From an uncultured Hungatella sp. (lineage in GTDB: Bacteria; Bacillota; Clostridia; Lachnospirales; Lachnospiraceae): DNA of 5,240 bases. The stretch spans positions 1 through 5,240 of the forward strand of contig CAJUFP010000189.1 of assembly GCA_910585645.1 (NCBI GenBank), in the 5' to 3' direction. Position numbers and translations under genes: made by a program. Positions 1 through 5,240 of this stretch are shown here, piece by piece (the first letter of the stretch is position 1; every line of letters starts with the position of its first letter). The notes beneath the pieces are model-generated. The model searched no databases. It saw nothing but the letters and a program-made list of their open reading frames with translations, and was not told where the DNA came from.

Positions 1-124
1 TCATCTCCATGGCATAAATTCACCCTGCCGGGACATCTCTCCTTCTCTGTCTGGCTCCACGACAATCCCCGCCCCCTTGCTCACTAAACAATACACCAAA
101 ACTTATAAAAAAAGGAAAAACCTC
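1..124. other. Upstream spacer with no confident gene
   Basis: No convincing gene is visible here. Plus-strand reading gives only short open stretches without a start and ribosome binding site. On the minus strand a run of about 30 codons ends with a TGA at 3-1 and contains an ATG at 36, but it is too short to call. A divergent gene could begin near the left edge (ATG at 10 or GTG at 23, minus strand) and run out of the window; the purine-rich stretch upstream of those codons is only a weak ribosome binding site candidate. The composition changes sharply near position 85, from GC-balanced to strongly AT-rich, where the promoter region of the operon begins. Confidence 0.4.
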
Positions 125-153
125 TTGCATTTTTTCAAAAATTATGATATTAT
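125..153 (+). promoter_or_regulatory. Sigma-A-type promoter of the sugar operon
   Basis: A -35 box TTGCAT (125-130) is followed after 17 bp by a -10 box TATTAT (148-153). The -10 is preceded by TGA (145-147), giving the extended -10 pattern TGn. The surroundings are AT-rich as expected for a housekeeping promoter in Bacillota. Transcription would start near 160 and give a leader of about 60 nt before the first gene. The call rests on box match and spacing only. Confidence 0.7.
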
Positions 154-166
154 AAAAATATGATAT
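143..166 (+). repeat. Direct repeat TATGATAT spaced 16 bp, over the -10 region
   Basis: The octamer TATGATAT occurs at 143-150 and again at 159-166, so the copies start 16 bp apart. The first overlaps the -10 box and the second lies at the probable transcription start. It may be part of a protein-binding region, but the sequence is so AT-rich here that chance is a real alternative. A related 9-mer, ATTATGATA, occurs both here (141-149) and in the internal promoter before the isomerase gene (2971-2979). Confidence 0.3.
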
Positions 167-180
167 AACAACTTATTTAA

Positions 181-199
181 AAGTCATAATATATGACTT
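181..199. promoter_or_regulatory. Perfect inverted repeat, probable operator
   Basis: AAGTCATA (181-188) and TATGACTT (192-199) are perfect reverse complements separated by ATA. The repeat lies about 20-40 bp downstream of the predicted transcription start and 6 bp before the first ribosome binding site, where a bound repressor would block elongation. The inner part, GTCATA-ATA-TATGAC, has the GT...TA...AC look of sites bound by GntR/HutC-type regulators, the family of GmuR in the B. subtilis glucomannan operon. Assignment to that family is inference; the palindrome itself is plain in the sequence. As RNA it could also form a weak AU-rich hairpin. Confidence 0.6.
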
Positions 200-218
200 A
201 CCTAGAAAGGAGAAGCGT

Positions 219-1619
219 ATGCAGCTATCAATTCCAAAGGGATTTTTTATGGGTGCGGCCATGTCCGGTCCTCAGACGGAGGGGGCTTACAAGAAGGATC
301 ATCGTCTGGAGAGTTTCTGGGACGCCTGGTCCGACCTTTCCATCTCCGACTTTTACAACAAGGTAGGCAGCTATGTGGGCAATAACTTTTACGAGAAATA
401 TGAGGAGGATATTAAGCTGTTAAAGAGCCTTGGTCTTGACTCCTTCCGCACCTCCATCCAGTGGACCCGGCTTATGGACCAGAACCAGAGGCTGAACCCG
501 GAAGGCGCCGCCTTTTACCATAAAGTCTGCGCCTGCGCTAAGGAGAACGATATTGAACTGTTTATGAACCTGTACCACTTTGACATGCCTTCCTACCTGT
601 TTGCCAGAGGGGGGTGGGAGAACCGGGAAGTGGTGGAAGCCTACGCTGTCTACGCCAGAACCGCGTTTCGGGAGTTTGGCAAGGAGATCCGCTTCTGGTT
701 TACGTTTAATGAACCTATTGTAGAGCCGGACCAGGAGTATCGGGACGGAAACTGGTATCCTTTTATCAAAGATGAAAGGCGGGGCCTTCAGGTGCAGTAC
801 CATATTGCCCTGGCTCACAGTCTGGCTGTCCGGGAATTCCGCAAAGCCAAGGAGGAGGGATATCTTCTGGATGACGCCCAGATTGGCCTTATCAATGCCT
901 TTGCGCCTCCTTACACCAGGGAGAATCCCACCCCGGAAGATCTGGAAGCCCTGCGCATGACCGACGGGATCCACAACCGCTGGTGGCTTGACCTCTGTAC
1001 TTCGGGAACCCTTCCCCAGGATGTTTTCAGCACGCTGGAACAATATGACGCTCTCCCGGAAATGCGGCCCGGAGACAGGGAGATCTTATCCTGCGGACGG
1101 GTAGACTGGCTGGGCTTTAACTACTACCAGCCCACCAGAGTCCAGGCCCCCGGGGAAAAAACCGACCCGTCCGGCTATCCAAGGTTTGCGGACCCCTACA
1201 TCTGGCCTGAGAGAAAGATGAACATTTACCGGGGCTGGGAGATTTATCCCAAGGGAATCTATGATTTCGGCATGAAGATGAAGCAGGAATACCCGGACAT
1301 GAAGTTTTTCATCTCGGAAAACGGCATGGGGGTGGAGCACGAGGACCGCTTCCGCAATGAGGCGGGGGAGATCCAGGACGACTACCGCATCGAGTTTGTC
1401 CGCGACCACCTGGAATGGGTGATGAAAGCCATTGAAGACGGCGCCAACTGCGTCGGCTACCACTACTGGGCAGTTATTGACAACTGGTCCTGGAGCAATG
1501 CTTTTAAAAACCGGTACGGGTTTGTGGAAGTGGATCTGATGAACAACTATGAGAGAAGATTAAAGAAATCTGCCCACTGGCTTAAGAGTCTTATTGAGCA
1601 GAGAGACAAGGAGGATTAA
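219..1619 (+). CDS. GH1 glycosidase, probable 6-phospho-beta-glycosidase (GmuD-like)
   Basis: This is a cytoplasmic glycoside hydrolase family 1 retaining enzyme, expected to split the 6-phospho-disaccharide delivered by the PTS. It has 466 residues, the usual GH1 length, and no signal peptide. The N-terminal IPKGFFMGAA...QTEGA matches the GH1 start and gives the glycone-binding Gln19. FNEP at 163-166 carries the acid/base Glu165, ISENG at 365-369 the nucleophile Glu367, and YHFDMP at 119-124 another conserved glycone-site His. The C-terminal loop SWSNAFKNRYG (424-434) aligns with the phosphate-binding loop of 6-phospho-beta-galactosidases: the Ser and Tyr are kept (Ser424, Tyr433), but the usual Lys position is Asn431 with Lys430 beside it. 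ATG 219 is preceded by AAAGGAG with a 6-nt spacer. The stop lies 1 nt before the permease start. Linkage to mannose genes suggests a 6-phospho-beta-mannoside or mannosyl-glucoside substrate; a 6-phospho-beta-glucoside is the main alternative. Confidence 0.9.
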   Translation: MQLSIPKGFFMGAAMSGPQTEGAYKKDHRLESFWDAWSDLSISDFYNKVGSYVGNNFYEKYEEDIKLLKSLGLDSFRTSIQWTRLMDQNQRLNPEGAAFYHKVCACAKENDIELFMNLYHFDMPSYLFARGGWENREVVEAYAVYARTAFREFGKEIRFWFTFNEPIVEPDQEYRDGNWYPFIKDERRGLQVQYHIALAHSLAVREFRKAKEEGYLLDDAQIGLINAFAPPYTRENPTPEDLEALRMTDGIHNRWWLDLCTSGTLPQDVFSTLEQYDALPEMRPGDREILSCGRVDWLGFNYYQPTRVQAPGEKTDPSGYPRFADPYIWPERKMNIYRGWEIYPKGIYDFGMKMKQEYPDMKFFISENGMGVEHEDRFRNEAGEIQDDYRIEFVRDHLEWVMKAIEDGANCVGYHYWAVIDNWSWSNAFKNRYGFVEVDLMNNYERRLKKSAHWLKSLIEQRDKED

Positions 1620-1620
1620 C

Positions 1621-2937
1621 ATGGGAGCATCGTTGCAGAATTCCAAATTTATTGACAAGTTTACAGAGTTTGCGGCAAAACTGGGCAGTCAGGTGCATTT
1701 AAGCTCTTTAAGGGATGCATTTGCCACCATCATGCCTCTTTATATCCTGGCCGGCCTGGCGGTTCTGTTTAACAATACGGTGTTTCAGTGGATCTTAAGC
1801 GGTCCGGCTCTGGTCAGCGCCCAGTATTGGGGCAACCTTTTAGTCAATGCCACCTTAAACATCAGCTCTCTTCTGGTGGCCGCCGTCATCGGATACTGCC
1901 TGTCCAGAAACCGGGGCTATGAAAATCCCATTGCCGCCGCGCTGGTATCTCTGGCAACCCTGATCATCATGATGCCCGGCTCTGTCACTGTGATCCCCGA
2001 CGGAGCAAGCGACGGCGTATCGGTCTCAGGCGTCCTGGCTTTCAGCAACACAGGCACCCAGGCTATGTTTGCGGGAATCCTTATCGGTCTGGCTGCCACA
2101 GAATTATTTATCTTTGTGGCAGGTATCAAAAAGCTGCAGATCAACATGGGGGACAGCATACCTCCCGCGGTTGGCAACTCCTTTTCCGTGCTGATTCCCT
2201 TTCTTTTGGTTATGTCCTTTTTTGCCGTGATTTCCGCAATTTTAAATAACGCGTTCCACACGGACCTGATCACCATCATCACCGTCATGATCCAGGAACC
2301 TCTCAGGGGCGTTACCACAGGACTCCTTGGCTGCGTCATCCTGTACTCTCTGGGCAACTTTTTGTGGCTGTTCGGTATTCACCAGACGGTTATCTACGGC
2401 TCTCTCCTAGAGCCGCTGCTGATCGTCAACATGACCCAGGCCATGGCTGCCTACGCGGCAGGAGAGCCTATCCCCAATATTATCAATGTGGCGTTTGTGC
2501 CTGCTTTCGGCATGATGGGCGGGTCCGGCTCCACCATTGCCCTGATCATCGCCACCCTGCTCTTTGGACGCAACAAAGCGACCCGGACCATATGTAAGAT
2601 GTCCGCGGCTCCGGGATGCTTTAACATCAATGAACCGGTTATTTTCGGCTACTCGATTGTTTACAATATTACCATGATCATTCCTTTTGTACTGTTGCCG
2701 GCCATTGGCATCATCATCGGCTATGCTGCTACTGCTCTCAACTTTATGAATGAGTGCGTGGTCTATATTCCCTGGACCACTCCCCCGCTGTTAAGCGGAT
2801 ATCTTGCCACTGGCGGCGATTTCCGGGCGGTTCTTGTGCAGATCGTCATCATCATTATCGGCGTGCTTTTGTACCTTCCTTTTGTTAAGATCAATGACAG
2901 GGTTCTGAGCAAAACCGCGTCGGAGGATAACGAATAA
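1621..2937 (+). CDS. PTS EIIC permease, lactose/cellobiose family (GmuC-like)
   Basis: This is the membrane channel subunit of a phosphotransferase system that moves a beta-disaccharide across the cytoplasmic membrane while it is phosphorylated. It has 438 residues, typical for free-standing LacE/CelB-type EIIC proteins, with about ten hydrophobic segments between residues 33 and 421. Family motifs are FGIH (251-254, His254), FNINEPVIFG (334-343, Glu338) and PWTTPPL...GGDFR (385-402); in the ChbC structural family the equivalent His and Glu lie at the sugar site. The first motif reads GIHQ rather than the common GIHG. ATG 1621 is chosen because AAGGAGG (1608-1614) lies 6 nt before it, inside the end of the upstream gene, which implies translational coupling; an upstream in-frame TTG at 1594 lacks such a site. 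No EIIA or EIIB domain is fused to it or encoded in the window. Permease identity is firm, substrate is inferred. Confidence 0.93.
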   Translation: MGASLQNSKFIDKFTEFAAKLGSQVHLSSLRDAFATIMPLYILAGLAVLFNNTVFQWILSGPALVSAQYWGNLLVNATLNISSLLVAAVIGYCLSRNRGYENPIAAALVSLATLIIMMPGSVTVIPDGASDGVSVSGVLAFSNTGTQAMFAGILIGLAATELFIFVAGIKKLQINMGDSIPPAVGNSFSVLIPFLLVMSFFAVISAILNNAFHTDLITIITVMIQEPLRGVTTGLLGCVILYSLGNFLWLFGIHQTVIYGSLLEPLLIVNMTQAMAAYAAGEPIPNIINVAFVPAFGMMGGSGSTIALIIATLLFGRNKATRTICKMSAAPGCFNINEPVIFGYSIVYNITMIIPFVLLPAIGIIIGYAATALNFMNECVVYIPWTTPPLLSGYLATGGDFRAVLVQIVIIIIGVLLYLPFVKINDRVLSKTASEDNE

Positions 2938-2945
2938 CTTTTATT

Positions 2946-2981
2946 TTGACCTTGTTTGTGGTATCTTTATATTATGATACC
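2946..2981 (+). promoter_or_regulatory. Internal promoter with overlapping inverted repeat
   Basis: In the 66-bp gap before the isomerase gene, TTGACC (2946-2951) and TATTAT (2970-2975) are spaced 18 bp, a good sigma-A-like promoter. An inverted repeat, GGTATC (2960-2965) and GATACC (2976-2981) with a 10-bp AT-rich centre, straddles the -10 box. It could be an operator, since a bound protein would cover the -10. Transcription would start near 2982-2985, giving a leader of about 20 nt that still includes the GGAGGAG site. The isomerase and kinase could thus be transcribed separately from the first two genes. There is no U-run after the repeat, so it is not a terminator. Confidence 0.5.
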
Positions 2982-3003
2982 TATGATGCATGGAGGAGCT
3001 CTG

Positions 3004-3936
3004 ATGAGTGAACTGATATTTTTCAAACCATATTTTAGACAGGTCTTGTGGGGCGGCCACAGGATGCGGGATGTCTACGATTATCCCATCCCGGGGGATG
3101 ACACAGGGGAAGCCTGGGTCATCAGCGCCAACAGCCACGGGGAAAGCACGGTTCTTGGGGGAACGTATGACGGTCAGAGCCTGGCCGGCTTATGGGAGGA
3201 TCACCGGGAATTGTTCGGAGGCATGGAGGGGAAGGAGTTCCCTCTGCTGGTAAAGATCATTGACGCCAATGACCATCTAAGCATCCAGGTCCATCCGGAT
3301 GATTCGTACGCCTTTGCCCACGAAAACGGCACTCAGGGGAAAACGGAGTGCTGGTACATCCTGGACTGCGATGAGGACGCTGACATTATCATCGGCCATC
3401 ACGCAAAATCCAGAGAGGAACTGAACCAGATGATCAGCCAGGGGCGATGGGATGACCTTCTTAGAAAATTCCCGATTCGCAAAGGCGACTTTTTCTACAT
3501 CCCCGCGGGAACCATACACGCCATCCGGAAGGGGACTCTGCTTCTGGAAGTGCAGCAGAACAGCGACACCACTTACCGCCTGTATGACTATGACCGTCTT
3601 GAGAACGGAAAGCCGCGGCAGCTCCACTTAAAGGAGAGTATGGACGTGATCACCTGTCCCCACCAGTCCATGGATACAGTGGGAGAGGTTGAGGACCATG
3701 GGGATTACGCGACCCGTATCCTGGTAAACGGACCGTTCTTTTCCGTGGCCAAATGGAACGTGAGAACCCATGTTTCCATCAGCCAGGATTACCCCTTTAT
3801 GCTTATTGATGTTACAGCCGGCAGCGGTATGCTGGACGCCTGGCCCGTTAAGGCAGGGGATCACCTTCTGGTCCCGTCTGGTTTCGGCCCGCTGAACTGT
3901 CAGGGAGAAATGGAACTGATTATCACCCATGTGTAA
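3004..3936 (+). CDS. Mannose-6-phosphate isomerase, class I (GmuF/ManA type)
   Basis: This zinc enzyme interconverts mannose 6-phosphate and fructose 6-phosphate in the cytoplasm and feeds mannose into glycolysis. The 310-residue protein has the length of the short Bacillota form. From ATG 3004, the expected metal ligands are Gln95 and His97 in QVHPDD (95-100), Glu115 in GKTECWYI (112-119) and His172 in IPAGTIHAI (166-174). Arg192 in DTTYRLYDY (188-196) is the conserved active-site arginine. The N-terminal FKPYFRQVLWGG (7-18) is the usual opening of the family. A longer reading from TTG 2956 is possible, but ATG 3004 has GGAGGAG (2992-2998) at 5 nt and begins right before the conserved domain. 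Next to a GH1 enzyme and a PTS permease, it indicates that the imported sugar releases mannose or mannose 6-phosphate. Confidence 0.95.
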   Translation: MSELIFFKPYFRQVLWGGHRMRDVYDYPIPGDDTGEAWVISANSHGESTVLGGTYDGQSLAGLWEDHRELFGGMEGKEFPLLVKIIDANDHLSIQVHPDDSYAFAHENGTQGKTECWYILDCDEDADIIIGHHAKSREELNQMISQGRWDDLLRKFPIRKGDFFYIPAGTIHAIRKGTLLLEVQQNSDTTYRLYDYDRLENGKPRQLHLKESMDVITCPHQSMDTVGEVEDHGDYATRILVNGPFFSVAKWNVRTHVSISQDYPFMLIDVTAGSGMLDAWPVKAGDHLLVPSGFGPLNCQGEMELIITHV

Positions 3937-3961
3937 CTAACTGTTAAAGATCATTTTATCA

Positions 3962-3985
3962 CTGCCGTCAGTGGGCTGGCGGCAG
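3962..3985 (+). promoter_or_regulatory. GC-rich hairpin just upstream of the kinase ribosome binding site
   Basis: CTGCCGTC (3962-3969) pairs with GGCGGCAG (3978-3985) over 8 bp including one G-U pair, with an 8-nt loop. An overlapping, exclusive smaller pairing (CACTG 3960-3964 with CAGTG 3969-3973) is also possible. The hairpin ends 2 nt before the AGGAGG site (3988-3993) and has no U-run, so it is not an intrinsic terminator. It may protect or punctuate the mRNA between isomerase and kinase or tune kinase translation; the role is inference. Confidence 0.4.
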
Positions 3986-4002
3986 ACAGGAGGGAAATCG
4001 TT

Positions 4003-4875
4003 ATGGTATTTGGGGCATTGGAAGCAGGCGGCACAAAAATGGTGTGCGCCATTGGCAATGAGCAGGGGGAAATCCTTAAGCGGGTCTCCATTCCCACAGA
4101 GACGCCGGACATTACGATGCCAAAGCTGGCAGAGTTTTTCTCCGGTCAGGGCATCGCGGCCCTTGGAATCGGATGTTTTGGTCCCATTGACTTAAACCGG
4201 GATTCAGAAACCTATGGATACATCACCACCACGCCGAAACTGCCATGGAAATATTTTGATATCTGCGGGTATTTCCGCAGGGCGCTTAACATTCCTGTGG
4301 GATTTGACACGGATGTCAACGGCTCTATGCTGGGGGAAGCCACCTGGGGCTGCGCAAAAGGGCTGGATTCTGCCATCTATATTACCGTAGGCACAGGAGT
4401 GGGCGTGGGAATCATGGCAGACGGAAAGCTTCTCCACGGTATGCTGCACCCGGAGGGCGGCCACATCCTTATGCCTGTCCGCTCTGACGATACATACAAG
4501 GGAAAATGTCCTTACCACAAAACATGCCTGGAAGGTCTGGCCTCCGGTCCTGCCATCGAGGCCCGGTGGGGCGCGCCTGCCAAAGACCTGGCAGACCGGC
4601 CTGAGGTGTGGGATCTGGAGGCTTACTACCTGGCCCATGCTCTGGTTAACTATATTATGGTTTTGTCTCCTCAGAAGATCATCCTGGGCGGCGGCGTGAT
4701 GCATCAGACCCACCTTATGGGGCGGATCCGGGAGTATGTGAAGGATATGATAGGCGGGTATCTTGTGACGAAGGAACTGGAGGATCTGGACAACTATATT
4801 GTGCTTCCCTCTCTTGGAGATGACCAGGGGATTTTGGGGGCGCTGAAGCTGGGGATGGAGGAAATGGAGCAGTAA
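4003..4875 (+). CDS. ROK-family sugar kinase, fructokinase type (GmuE-like, probable manno/fructokinase)
   Basis: This kinase uses ATP to phosphorylate a free hexose at O6; here it probably acts on the mannose released by the GH1 enzyme. It has 290 residues, the normal length of ROK fructokinases such as B. subtilis YdhR/GmuE. GALEAGGTK (4-12) is the N-terminal phosphate-binding motif, IGCFGPID (56-63) is typical of the fructokinase subgroup, and DTDVNG (102-107) carries the likely catalytic base Asp104. VGTGVGVGI (129-137) is the second phosphate loop. Zinc-site residues His154 (EGGHI), Cys169, His172 and Cys175 (CPYHKTC) are all present, followed by LEGLASGPAIE (176-186). There is no N-terminal DNA-binding domain, so it is not a ROK repressor. 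AGGAGG (3988-3993) lies 9 nt before the ATG. Fructose or glucose are alternative substrates. Confidence 0.92.
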   Translation: MVFGALEAGGTKMVCAIGNEQGEILKRVSIPTETPDITMPKLAEFFSGQGIAALGIGCFGPIDLNRDSETYGYITTTPKLPWKYFDICGYFRRALNIPVGFDTDVNGSMLGEATWGCAKGLDSAIYITVGTGVGVGIMADGKLLHGMLHPEGGHILMPVRSDDTYKGKCPYHKTCLEGLASGPAIEARWGAPAKDLADRPEVWDLEAYYLAHALVNYIMVLSPQKIILGGGVMHQTHLMGRIREYVKDMIGGYLVTKELEDLDNYIVLPSLGDDQGILGALKLGMEEMEQ

Positions 4876-4915
4876 AAATAGGAAAGCATGTTGTTTGTCG
4901 GTTTTGGAAAAATAA

Positions 4916-4939
4916 AAGAGGTGGCAGCTGCCACCTCTT
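4916..4939. terminator. Perfect 24-bp palindrome, probable bidirectional terminator
   Basis: AAGAGGTGGCAG (4916-4927) is followed at once by its exact reverse complement CTGCCACCTCTT (4928-4939). As RNA it folds into a 10-bp stem with an AGCT loop. On the plus strand it lies 40 nt after the kinase stop and is followed by a loose U-rich stretch (4941-4957). On the minus strand it is followed by TTTTATTTTT (read 4917-4908), a stronger U-tract, so it also blocks transcripts coming from the tRNA side. Confidence 0.8.
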
Positions 4940-4984
4940 GGTTGTATTTGATTCTTTAACATTTCTACAAAATAAGAAAAATTA

Positions 4985-5029
4985 CCCCTAAAATAGCGAT
5001 ATTCACAAGAAATTTCGACATCTTAGGGG
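4985..5029 (-). terminator. Rho-independent terminator of the tRNA unit
   Basis: Read on the minus strand, CCCCTAAGAT (5029-5020) pairs with ATTTTAGGGG (4994-4985) over 10 bp with one G-U pair. The 25-nt interior can form a further imperfect stem. A U-rich tract, TAATTTTTCTTATTTTG, follows directly (4984-4968). On the plus strand the G-U pair becomes an A-C mismatch and only AT-rich sequence follows, so the orientation favours minus-strand transcripts. It starts about 10 nt after the tRNA-Gly gene. Confidence 0.7.
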
Positions 5030-5039
5030 ATAAATAAAA

Positions 5040-5110
5040 AGCGGGTGATGGGAATCGAACCCACGTATCCAGCTTGGAAGGCTGGTGTTCTACCATTGAA
5101 CTACACCCGC
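5040..5110 (-). tRNA. tRNA-Gly(TCC)
   Basis: The minus strand folds into a complete 71-nt cloverleaf. The acceptor stem is GCGGGTG/CACCCGC, the D stem GTTC/GAAC, the anticodon stem CCAGC/GCTGG with loop CTTCCAA (anticodon TCC), and the T stem GTGGG/CCCAT with loop TTCGATT. The discriminator base is T (U73), as usual for bacterial tRNA-Gly. No CCA is encoded; the next bases are a T-run, so the end must be added by tRNA nucleotidyltransferase. It reads GGA and, by wobble, GGG codons. It lies 53 bp downstream of tRNA-Phe and is probably cotranscribed with it. Confidence 0.97.
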
Positions 5111-5163
5111 AGACACTATATAATTTACTATATGCAGCTTTCCTCTTTAGGTTCACTACATCA

Positions 5164-5236
<73 letters not shown>

Positions 5237-5240
5237 CTGT

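Noticed and set aside
1..110. Short minus-strand frame of about 30 codons ending at the left edge
   Set aside because: It is too short, begins only with weak start codons in AT-rich promoter DNA and has no recognisable product.
100..218. Catabolite-repression (cre) site or BglG-type antiterminator target in the leader
   Set aside because: I looked for the TGWAARCG-type cre pattern and a RAT-like hairpin with terminator in the leader and found neither.
420..1043. Minus-strand open frame of 207 codons inside the GH1 gene
   Set aside because: It is fully antisense to conserved GH1 coding sequence and shows no family motifs or convincing ribosome binding site.
1594..1620. Longer start (TTG 1594) for the EIIC permease
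   Set aside because: It overlaps the GH1 end and has no good ribosome binding site, whereas ATG 1621 has AAGGAGG at ideal spacing.
2956..3003. Longer start (TTG 2956) for the mannose-6-phosphate isomerase
   Set aside because: The extra 16 residues are not family-like and overlap the promoter and inverted repeat; ATG 3004 has a strong GGAGGAG site and fits the domain start.
4204..4962. Long minus-strand open frame (252 codons) opposite the kinase gene
   Set aside because: It lies antisense to a clear ROK kinase, resembles no family I recognise, has the irregular composition of a shadow frame and starts beyond the terminator palindrome.
4965..5156. Minus-strand open frame of 63 codons over tRNA-Gly
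   Set aside because: It reads through a complete tRNA gene and its terminator, so it is a chance frame.

Overview
The window looks like a piece of chromosome from a Gram-positive anaerobe of the Bacillota, most likely a Clostridia/Lachnospiraceae-type gut bacterium. This is inferred from GC-balanced coding sequence between AT-rich spacers, strong AGGAGG-type ribosome binding sites, sigma-A-like promoters, tRNA genes without an encoded CCA end, and a PTS sugar-utilisation operon. No species can be named from the sequence alone.

Layout: positions 1-218 are a leader with no confident gene, holding a good extended -10 promoter (125-153), an AT-rich direct repeat and a perfect 8+3+8 inverted repeat that looks like an operator (181-199). 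Four plus-strand genes follow: a GH1 glycosidase of the phospho-beta-glycosidase type (219-1619), a PTS EIIC permease of the lactose/cellobiose family (1621-2937), a class I mannose-6-phosphate isomerase (3004-3936) and a ROK-family sugar kinase of the fructokinase type (4003-4875). The first two are separated by one base and look translationally coupled. The isomerase has its own promoter-like sequence in a 66-bp gap, and a GC-rich hairpin sits just before the kinase ribosome binding site. A perfect 24-bp palindrome (4916-4939) and a second hairpin (4985-5029) close the operon and the converging tRNA unit. On the minus strand, tRNA-Phe(GAA) (5164-5236) and tRNA-Gly(TCC) (5040-5110) form a tandem read towards the operon.

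The four enzymes make a coherent pathway. The permease would import and phosphorylate a beta-linked disaccharide, the GH1 enzyme would split the 6-phospho-disaccharide, the kinase would phosphorylate the released free hexose, and the isomerase would convert mannose 6-phosphate to fructose 6-phosphate for glycolysis. The same four functions (EIIC, GH1, ROK kinase, isomerase) occur in the Bacillus subtilis gmu (glucomannan) operon as gmuC, gmuD, gmuE and gmuF. The best reading is therefore a compact beta-mannoside (mannobiose or mannosyl-glucose) utilisation operon. It lacks the EIIA and EIIB subunits, a regulator gene and a secreted mannanase within the window, so EIIA and EIIB must come from elsewhere. 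The substrate is inferred from gene content, not shown by any motif.

The operon is a recognisable variant of a known system, and I see no strong evidence of an entirely new one. The items most worth checking are the orphan EIIC, the variant phosphate-binding loop in the GH1 enzyme, and the regulatory palindromes.
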